Part shown: positions 1 through 5,165 of the stretch, piece after piece
Layout of the letters: each line of letters starts with the position of its first letter
Numbering within the stretch: the stretch's first letter is position 1
Source of the DNA: Thermoflexus sp.
Lineage (GTDB): Bacteria > Chloroflexota > Anaerolineae > Thermoflexales > Thermoflexaceae
Assembly: GCA_017743605.1 (NCBI GenBank)
Contig: JAGHYO010000182.1
Coordinates: 1 to 5,165 of the forward strand
Direction of reading: 5' to 3'
DNA: 5,165 nucleotides
Translations under genes and position numbers: made by a program
The notes under the pieces: model-generated
What the model was told of the DNA's origin: nothing
The model's input: only the letters and a program-made list of their open reading frames with translations
The model's database searches: none

Positions 1-808
1 CCCGGGGGCCCTCCCCGGCGGAGGCACCCCGCTCCCGCCGCCCATCCCAGTGGGCCGCCTCGCCTATGCCCTCTATGATCCGAAGCTGGGAACCTATGTC
101 CTCTACGTCATCGAGGCCAGCGGACGAGGGTTCCGGGTGGCGGTGGGCGCCGATCAGCCCGCCTGGCAGCCGGGCGGCCAGCGGCTGGCCTACCGAATCG
201 CTGGGGTGGGACTGTTCCTCCGGGACCTGGAGAGCGGGGAGACTGTGCAGATCGCCGGACCTGGGGCCGCATGGCCCACCTGGGCCCCGGACGGCCAGCA
301 ACTGGCTTTCACGGACGGAACCGGTGGGATCCGGATGCTGAACCTCCAGGAGCCCGGCCAAGCCCAGCGGATCGCGACCGGACAGTTCCCCGCCTGGAGC
401 GCTCCAGGGACGCTGGCGTGGACCGGCTGCGCGGCGGGCGGGTGTGGGCTGTGGCTGCTGCCTTCAGGGGCGAGCGCCCCCGTTCGCCTGAGCCAGCATC
501 CCAACGACCTCCAGGCCGCCTGGGCGCCCGACGGCTCCGCCCTGGTTTACACCACAGACATCCAGGGGAGTTGGGACCTCGTGGTCGTCACCACCGGGGG
601 CTTCTTCCGGGCGCTCACTTCAGGAGGCAGACGGGAAATCGGCCCCGCCTGGTCCCCGGACGGGGGCTGGATCGCTTATCTCTCAGACGCCGATGGCCGC
701 TGGGGCGTGTATCTGATCCCGGCTGCCGGCGGCGCCCCTCGCAAGATCCTGGACCTGGGAGACCGTCTCCCCGATCCGTTGAGCCAGCGGGTGGCCTGGG
801 GGCCATAG
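1..808 (+). CDS. PD40/TolB-like beta-propeller protein, 5' partial
   Basis: This is the C-terminal part of a beta-propeller protein, probably a binding or scaffold module; its substrate cannot be told. The first complete in-frame codon is at 2, and the frame is open through the left edge, starting in a Pro/Gly-rich linker (PGALPGGGTPLPPPIP). The true start is therefore probably upstream, after another domain. A GTG at 50 could be used as a start but has no well-spaced ribosome binding site and would begin inside blade 1. The repeating blade motif (aromatic-x-P-D/G-G-x-x-[IL]-[AV]-[YFW]) appears as PAWQPGGQRLAY, PTWAPDGQQLAFT, PAWSAPGTLAWT, AAWAPDGSALVYTT and PAWSPDGGWIAYLS. With the opening GRLAYALYD strand and a closing QRVAWGP strand this suggests about six blades, with the last strand probably closing the ring. 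The protein ends cleanly at TAG 806-808. Such propellers often follow a signal peptide, membrane anchor or kinase/SH3-type domain through a Pro-rich linker; here that is inference. No membrane segment is visible. Confidence 0.85.
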   Translation, partial: PGALPGGGTPLPPPIPVGRLAYALYDPKLGTYVLYVIEASGRGFRVAVGADQPAWQPGGQRLAYRIAGVGLFLRDLESGETVQIAGPGAAWPTWAPDGQQLAFTDGTGGIRMLNLQEPGQAQRIATGQFPAWSAPGTLAWTGCAAGGCGLWLLPSGASAPVRLSQHPNDLQAAWAPDGSALVYTTDIQGSWDLVVVTTGGFFRALTSGGRREIGPAWSPDGGWIAYLSDADGRWGVYLIPAAGGAPRKILDLGDRLPDPLSQRVAWGP

Positions 809-814
809 CACGAC

Positions 815-842
815 CACCACGCTGGTGCGAGCTCCTCGTCTT
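815..842 (+). terminator. Weak tandem hairpins just after the propeller gene
   Basis: Seven bases after the propeller stop codon there is a 5-bp stem with a 3-base loop (CACCA, CGC, TGGTG; 815-827). A 4-bp GC-rich stem follows at once (CGAG, CTC, CTCG; 828-838), then TCTT. The position suits transcription termination, but both stems are short and there is no proper T-run, so this is at best a weak intrinsic terminator. It could also be chance in GC-rich DNA. Confidence 0.25.
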
Positions 843-848
843 AGCGAT

Positions 849-881
849 CATCGCCGTGTCTTCTGCAGCAGAACGGCGATG
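849..881 (+). other. Two-part hairpin ending on the transposase start codon
   Basis: The arms CATCGCCG (849-856) and CGGCGATG (874-881) pair over 8 bp. Inside, after a 4-base bulge at 857-860, TTCTG (861-865) pairs with CAGAA (869-873) around a CAG loop. The last three bases of the 3' arm are the ATG (879-881) that starts the transposase relic, so a transcript reading in from upstream would bury that start codon in the stem. Folding of the start region in read-through transcripts is a known way insertion sequences limit transposase expression from outside promoters. Applying that here is inference. No ribosome binding site is evident before the ATG. Confidence 0.45.
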
Positions 882-1815
882 GCCCCCCAAGCATTTGAAA
901 CGTAGGCCGAGGACTTCCGAGCCCTTTGCGCCCGGTTCGCCCACCCCTTTGCCCGCAGCCAACCCCAAAAGCAGACCGCCGTATACCGGCAGGCTCCGTC
1001 GCCCCCCATCCCCCGCCAGAACGGGCGACAAGTCCCCGCAGCGATGGGCGATGCGACACCCGACCGCGCCCAGCGGCTCCCGCATCGGGCCCCCCGGGAT
1101 GCAGATGCCGCTCGGGAGGAACCGGTCCGTCCGGTCGTGGAGACCCTGAGCCACCCCGAGGGCTTCGCGACCGCAGACCATACCGGCTCGTCGAAACAGG
1201 TCACCCAACCGGTAGCACTCAAGCGCCCACACACCGGCACGGTCGGCCAGGAGACCCGCCGTCCGGTCGGGGTCTTTCGGGTCTGCGTCACTTCCCGGGG
1301 ACGGACCTTCCCGGACCGCCGGCCCGATCGGCTCCGGGAACGGCGTGACGATCCCCAGGGGCGTCGGGAGGCCCAAGTGCCCGAGGAGGTGGAGTTTTGG
1401 ACCCCACCGGAATCGGCCACCGAGATGCGGATCCACTGCGCGGGGCCGCGAGGGATGAAGGCGATGAGGACTCGGCCGAGTTCCGAGAGGTCGTCCGGGC
1501 ACAGCAAGGTGCAGCGCCGGGCTGGGGGTCTCGGCTGACACCCCGGTATGGATGGGACGGCCTGCCGATGAGCCTGGCCTGCCCGAGAGCGGTGGCCCGG
1601 TGTGCCCGCCATCCGGCTGGGGGGCAGGGGCTCCGTCTCTCAGCAGTGTAGCCCCTGTGGGGGCGGCCTGGCCGGAGCGGCCGTGGGGGCGGCTGACCGT
1701 GGCCGAGGGGGAGAAGGGGCCCCCGTGCCTACGAGTGGGCCCGTGGTCGGGTCGTGGAGAGCCGAGATGGTCGGCCGGTTCCGGAGGCCTGGGGGCTGGC
1801 CTGCCAGTCGCTCGA
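879..1815 (+). pseudogene. IS701-family DDE transposase, frameshifted and truncated
   Basis: Remnant of a transposase that would have cut and pasted its own element. The likely original start is ATG 879, reading MAPQAFET, then a TAG stop at 903-905. The frame goes on (AEDFRALCARFAHPFARSQP, then GDATPDRAQRL) in the pattern of IS701 N-termini. Around 1176-1178 ADHTG matches the family's DDTG/DETG motif with the first catalytic Asp, though the usual GFPKKG has become GSSKQV. Next come LKRPHTGTVGQ, PVGVF, SRGRTFPDRR and VPEEVEFWTPPE, all family-typical. The frame shifts near 1433-1460 to GDEDSAEFREVVRAQ (1460 onward), where the family has GDEVYGDS: Asp is kept and VYG is missing. It shifts again to LGVSADTPVWMGRPA (1522 onward) and RLTVAEGEKGP, then again to AYEWARGRVVESRDG (1727 onward), fading at WGLACQSLD. 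The C-terminal Glu motif is not seen. Family recognition is from memory of conserved motifs, not a search. Confidence 0.82.
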
Positions 1816-2028
1816 CCGTCTGGCGGTGCCTCTCCGCAATGGTGGAGCGGATCTACAGCCCGCCAGGGGAAGAGGAACGGGTGTGGATCGGGGCCCTCAA
1901 GCGGGTGGCATCGGGGACGCCCTGTCGCGCCGCGCTCCTGCAGCTGCCGCTCGCAGAATGCTGCCTCAACGCCCTGTGATGGGCTGGTTAAGTCTTTTTG
2001 CGTAGGGATTGAGAGAGAATGCGAAGGA

Positions 2029-2056
2029 GTGGGCCATGGTCTGGGGGAAGGCCCAC
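2029..2056. repeat. 7-bp perfect inverted repeat
   Basis: GTGGGCC (2029-2035) and GGCCCAC (2050-2056) are perfect reverse complements separated by 14 bases. Neither side is followed by a T-run, so it is not a standard intrinsic terminator. It lies about 225 bases past the mfd stop codon and could be a minor structure in the mfd 3' tail, a trace of the insertion sequence edge, or chance. Confidence 0.35.
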
Positions 2057-2127
2057 GGATCTGGATTGGGCCGACGCCCGGCAAGAGGGAATAGACCCCG
2101 CGCCGCGTTCGGTGTGCCAGTGCGCCG

Positions 2128-2167
2128 TCCGGCTCGCCCCGCGAGGGAGCGCGGGATCGAGGCCGGA
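2128..2167. repeat. Compound GC-rich inverted repeat downstream of mfd
   Basis: Three nested pairings share one axis: TCCGGC (2128-2133) with GCCGGA (2162-2167), TCG (2134-2136) with CGA (2158-2160), and CCCGCG (2138-2143) with CGCGGG (2150-2155) around a 6-base AGGGAG loop. The only interruptions are a single-base bulge (G2161) and a small internal loop (C2137 opposite A2156-T2157). That gives 15 base pairs in 40 bases. It starts about 114 bases beyond the mfd stop codon on the strand mfd is read from. It could be a transcript-end structure or a REP-like palindrome; there is no T-run on either side. Confidence 0.45.
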
Positions 2168-2280
2168 GCGGTGCATCCCCTCATCGTAGGACACGCCCCC
2201 GTCCGATGCTTCCAGGAATCCGATCCTCCTGGCCGAGATCGGGATGGAAGAAAGTCGAGAGATGGAGGCCGGAGGCTTCT

Positions 2281-5165
2281 TCAGCGGTTCCCGGCGGTTT
2301 CAAGCAGCCCGGCCCAGCGCCGGAGGGCGCGTTCCAGATCCTGGGGCCAGGTGGGCCGGCGGGGGATGCGAAGGGCCCCGTCGGCGATCCAGCCGCCCAG
2401 CTCCCGCGCGATCCCATCGGCCCCGGCCGGGGCCGGCCGCAGGACCAGGGTCCGCCCTTCCACGTGGATCCGTTCGATCCCCGCTCGGGCGGCCAGGATC
2501 TTGAAGCGCAGCTGCTGGAGCAGGTTGCGGGCCTCCTCCGGGGGCGGGCCGAACCGATCCTCCAGCTCCCAGGCCATCTCCGCCACCCCCTCCAGGGTCT
2601 GGATCGCCGCCATGCGACGGTAGAGCTGCAGCCGCAGGGCGGGGTCGGGGACATAACCCTCCGGCAGGCCGATGGGCCAGGGGAGGTTCAGGGTCACGCC
2701 CTCTGGAGCCGGCGGCAGCTTGCCCTCCCGCTCCGCCCGCAGCTCGGCGATGGCCCGGTTCAGCATCTTCATATAGAGGTCGAAGCCCACGGCGGCGATG
2801 TGTCCGTGCTGGCGGGTCCCCAGGATCTCCCCCGCGCCCCGCGCCTCCAGGTCCCGCATGGCCAGCTGGAACCCGCCGCCCAGCCCGGGGATCTCGTAGA
2901 TGGCCATCAGGCGTTCCCGGGCCTCTGCGGTGAGCGGGACCTTCGGATCATACAGGAAGTAGGCGTAGCCTTGCAGCACGCTGCGGCCCACCCGCCCCCG
3001 CAGCTGGTAGAGCGGGGCCACGCCGAACAGGTCCGCCCGGATCACGATCATCGTGTTGGCGTTGGGGATGTCCAGGCCGCTGCTGACGATGTCTGTGGCC
3101 ACCAGCACGTCGATCTCCCCCCGGGTGAAGGCCATCATGGTCTTCTCCAGCTGCCGGGGCGGCATCTGGCCGTGGGCCATGTCGAAGCGGGCCCCCGGCA
3201 CCAAGGCCTGGAGCCGCTCCTTCCAGGCTTCCAGGCCGTGCACTCGGTTGTACACCACGAAGACCTGCCCCCCGCGGTCCAGCTCCCGCATGATGGCGGA
3301 CCGCACCAGCCGGTCGTCGTAAGGCCCCACGTAGACCTGAACGGGCAGTCGCTCCTCGGGCGGCGTCTGGATCAAGCTGATGTCCCGCAGCCCGCTCAGG
3401 GCCAGATAGAGGGTGCGGGGGATGGGCGTGGCCGTGAGGGTCAGCACGTCCACTTCCGCCCGCAGCCGCTTGAAATGCTCCTTGTGCATCACCCCGAAGC
3501 GCTGCTCCTCATCGATGATCACCAGCCCCAGGTCCTTGAACGCCACATCGGGCTGGAGCAGGCGATGGGTGCCGATGAGGATGTCGATCTCCCCCTCCCG
3601 GAGCCGGCGCAGGATCTCCGCCTGCTCCAGGGGGGAGCGCAGTCGGGTGAGGACCTCCACCACCACCGGGAAGGGGGCCAGGCGGGCGCGGAAGGTCTCG
3701 TAGTGCTGGTGGGCCAGGATGGTGGTCGGCGCCAGCAGGGCCACCTGCTTGCAGTCCATCACCGCCTTGAAGGCCGCCCGCAGGGCCACCTCGGTCTTCC
3801 CGAAGCCAGCGTCCCCGCAGAGCAGGCGGTCCATGGGCCGCGGCCGCTCCATGTCCGCCTTGACCTCCTCGATGGCCCGCAGTTGGTCCTCCGTTTCAAC
3901 GAAGGGGAAGGAGGCCTCCAGCTCCCGCTGCCAGGGCGTGTCCGGCGAGAAGGCGTGGCCCTGGGCCACCTCCCGCTGGGCGTAAAGCGCCAGCAGCTCC
4001 CGGGCCACCTCGGCCGCCGCTTGCCGGGCCCGCGCCCGCGCCTGGGCCCACTCCCCGCTCCCCAGGGGATGGATCTCGGGCGGCTGATCCGTCGGCCCGA
4101 CATACTGGCTGACCCGATCCGCCTGATCCACCGGCACATACAGCCGGTCGTTGCCGGCATAACGCACCACCAGATACTCCCGATCCACCCCATCCAGGTT
4201 CAGGCGGACTAAGCCCTCGAAGATCCCGATCCCGAAATCCTCGTGGACCACGTAGTCGCCCGCCTGTAGCTCTCGGATCCACTCAGGGGGCGGGCCCCGT
4301 CGCGCGCGGCGACGCCAGGGGAGGGGGCGGAGCGCCCCGAAGAGCTCCGCGTCGGTGAGCAGGGCGAGGCGGCGGCCGTCTTTGGAGCGGAAGAGGAAGC
4401 CGCTGCTCAGCGCCCCGCTCAGGAAGTAGATCCGCCGGGGAAGCGGCGGCGTCTCCAGGGAGGAGACCATCTGGGCGGCCTCCCGCAGGCCCGGGGCGTG
4501 GTCGGCCCATACCGCCGCCAGGCGGCCCGCCTGGCGGCTCACGATCACCACGGCCTCCCGGAGCTGCAGGCGCCGGGCGAAATCCTCGACCATGCGCTGG
4601 ATCTGCCCGCCGAAACGCGGCGGGGCCTCGAAGGGCAGCGCTGGAGATCCTCCCTCCTCCGGGAGCGCGGCGATCCGGAGGATCGGACGCCGGCGCAGGG
4701 CGCTCTCCCATTGCGTGGAGTCCACCAGGGGGTCCGGGTAATCGGAGGGGAGGAACCCCGCGCTCTCCCCGCGGGCCCGCAGCGCCTGGGCCTCCTCCTC
4801 CACCTCCTCCCACGCCTCCTGGATCTCCGCCTCGTCCAGGAGGATCACCCGTCCGTCCTCTGGGAGGTAGGCAAGGGGGCTTGTCGCATCCCCGTAGAAG
4901 TAGGGGAGGTAGAACTCGAGGGTCGGGAAGGGCGCGCCCTGAGCCAGGGCCTGGCGCTCCCGCTCCAGGGCTTCCTGCTCCGTTGCGGCCTCGGTCGCCG
5001 GCTCCCAGGTCGCCAGCCGGGCGGCCGCCGTGGGCCCATAGCCAGGCAGCGCCTCCCGGGCCGCGAAGATCCGCGCCTGCGCCACCGGCCGCAGGGTCCG
5101 CTGGGTGGACGGATCAAAGGCGCGCATGCTGAGGATGCGATCGGCCTCCCATTCGATCCGCACCG
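2281..5165 (-). CDS. mfd: Transcription-repair coupling factor Mfd, 5' partial
   Basis: Mfd is a cytoplasmic DNA translocase. It pushes or removes RNA polymerase stalled at DNA damage and recruits UvrA, starting transcription-coupled excision repair. The window shows 960 codons ending at TGA (2281-2283). The frame is open through the right edge; the GTG at 5161-5163 falls inside the UvrB-like module (VRIEWEADRILSMRAFD) and is not the real start. Counting from that codon: UvrB-like and linker domains fill about 1-295; the RNA-polymerase-interaction domain starts near 300 (GDYVVHEDFGIGIF). The helicase lobes carry Walker A GDAGFGKT (450-457), the DEEQ box (551-554), TATP (577-580), ATDIVSSGLDIP (689-700) and QLRGRVGR (720-727). 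The TRG translocation motif follows (RGAGEILGTRQHG, from 775), then the C-terminal regulatory domain from about 820. In E. coli Mfd the Walker A lies near residue 630, so about 180 N-terminal residues are missing. All motifs look intact. It converges on the propeller gene; its promoter is outside the window. Confidence 0.97.
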   Translation of the reverse strand, partial: VRIEWEADRILSMRAFDPSTQRTLRPVAQARIFAAREALPGYGPTAAARLATWEPATEAATEQEALERERQALAQGAPFPTLEFYLPYFYGDATSPLAYLPEDGRVILLDEAEIQEAWEEVEEEAQALRARGESAGFLPSDYPDPLVDSTQWESALRRRPILRIAALPEEGGSPALPFEAPPRFGGQIQRMVEDFARRLQLREAVVIVSRQAGRLAAVWADHAPGLREAAQMVSSLETPPLPRRIYFLSGALSSGFLFRSKDGRRLALLTDAELFGALRPLPWRRRARRGPPPEWIRELQAGDYVVHEDFGIGIFEGLVRLNLDGVDREYLVVRYAGNDRLYVPVDQADRVSQYVGPTDQPPEIHPLGSGEWAQARARARQAAAEVARELLALYAQREVAQGHAFSPDTPWQRELEASFPFVETEDQLRAIEEVKADMERPRPMDRLLCGDAGFGKTEVALRAAFKAVMDCKQVALLAPTTILAHQHYETFRARLAPFPVVVEVLTRLRSPLEQAEILRRLREGEIDILIGTHRLLQPDVAFKDLGLVIIDEEQRFGVMHKEHFKRLRAEVDVLTLTATPIPRTLYLALSGLRDISLIQTPPEERLPVQVYVGPYDDRLVRSAIMRELDRGGQVFVVYNRVHGLEAWKERLQALVPGARFDMAHGQMPPRQLEKTMMAFTRGEIDVLVATDIVSSGLDIPNANTMIVIRADLFGVAPLYQLRGRVGRSVLQGYAYFLYDPKVPLTAEARERLMAIYEIPGLGGGFQLAMRDLEARGAGEILGTRQHGHIAAVGFDLYMKMLNRAIAELRAEREGKLPPAPEGVTLNLPWPIGLPEGYVPDPALRLQLYRRMAAIQTLEGVAEMAWELEDRFGPPPEEARNLLQQLRFKILAARAGIERIHVEGRTLVLRPAPAGADGIARELGGWIADGALRIPRRPTWPQDLERALRRWAGLLETAGNR

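Larger units (their letters stand above)
849..1979 (+). mobile_element. Decayed IS701-family insertion sequence, ends unresolved
   Basis: The interval is the minimum stretch that can reasonably be assigned to the insertion sequence. It runs from the hairpin at the transposase start to the end of the coding-like tail after the last recognisable transposase residues. I compared 809-878 with the reverse complement of 1980-2280 by eye and found no convincing terminal inverted repeats, and no flanking target duplication. The outer limits are therefore approximate, and the element may extend to about 2100, where an intact transposase of roughly 400 codons would end. It has no working transposase and no visible ends, so it should be immobile. 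Confidence 0.5.
1816..2280. other. Stretch without a recognisable gene
   Basis: No gene is recognised here. The first part, 1839-1979 on the plus strand, has an open stretch of 46 codons (starting MVERIYSPPGEEER, ending AECCLNAL) with the G/C-rich third positions typical of genes in this window. It has no ribosome binding site and no family I recognise. It sits where the C-terminal third of the transposase should be but does not resemble the expected catalytic Glu region. A short AT-richer patch with a T5 run lies at about 1985-2020. The remainder up to the mfd stop holds two inverted repeats (2029-2056 and 2128-2167) and otherwise nothing I can interpret. Confidence 0.6.

Noticed and set aside
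50..52. GTG as the start of the propeller gene
   Set aside because: It has no well-placed ribosome binding site, and the frame is open to the window edge through a linker-like sequence, so an upstream start is more likely.
848..1612. 254-codon minus-strand open frame
   Set aside because: It is antisense to the transposase relic, has a Ser/Arg/Trp-skewed composition, no ribosome binding site that I could see and no known motif.
1971..1999. GCCC/GGGC stem followed by a T5 run as a plus-strand terminator
   Set aside because: The stem is only 4 bp and the T-run starts about ten bases after it, so it does not meet the pattern of an intrinsic terminator.
615..2084. 489-codon open frame on the minus strand across the gap and the propeller 3' end
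   Set aside because: Parts look protein-like, but it lies antisense to the recognisable transposase motifs, overlaps the propeller gene by nearly 200 bases, and is very Pro/Gly/His/Arg-rich in its first half. It is best explained as a shadow frame in GC-rich DNA.
2220..2242. CCGATC/GATCGG inverted repeat near the mfd stop codon
   Set aside because: A 6-bp stem with an 11-base loop and no T-run on either side; not distinguishable from chance.
1980..2280. tRNA or other structured RNA gene, CRISPR array
   Set aside because: No tRNA T-loop signature in a cloverleaf context and no regularly spaced direct repeats were found.
2206..4212. 668-codon plus-strand open frame opposite mfd
   Set aside because: It is the exact antisense of conserved Mfd helicase motifs and is dominated by His, Gln, Pro and Gly; a typical high-GC shadow.
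5161..5163. GTG as the start of mfd
   Set aside because: It falls inside the conserved UvrB-like module; about 180 residues of normal Mfd would be missing.

Overview
The window is very GC-rich bacterial chromosomal DNA. It holds two real genes facing each other, with about 1.5 kb of non-functional DNA between them. The base composition, the style of the Mfd protein and the family of the dead transposase are compatible with a thermophilic, high-GC Chloroflexota-type organism (for example a Thermoflexus or Anaerolineae relative). That is an impression from sequence style only; no marker in the window fixes the taxonomy.

Layout. (1) Positions 1-808, plus strand: the C-terminal part of a PD40/TolB-like beta-propeller protein. 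Its reading frame is open through the left edge, so its true start lies outside. (2) Positions 809-881: small hairpins, the largest of which ends exactly on the start codon of the next gene relic. (3) Positions 879 to about 1815, plus strand: a badly decayed IS701-family DDE transposase. It can be followed through three reading frames, with a stop at codon 9, an apparent in-frame loss around the second catalytic Asp, and no visible C-terminal catalytic Glu region. (4) About 1816-2280: no recognisable gene. It holds a 46-codon open stretch with coding-like codon use, a short AT-richer patch and two inverted repeats. (5) Positions 2281-5165, minus strand: mfd, the transcription-repair coupling factor. 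It lacks only its N-terminal part, about 180 residues, which lies beyond the right edge.

The propeller gene and mfd are convergent, so no shared operon or pathway is implied. The gap between two converging 3' ends is a place where an insertion sequence can land and decay without harming either neighbour, and the window looks like that. I found no previously undescribed multi-gene system. The most informative observation is the transposase fossil, which would be missed by looking only for long open frames because it is split across frames and overlapped by longer antisense open frames.
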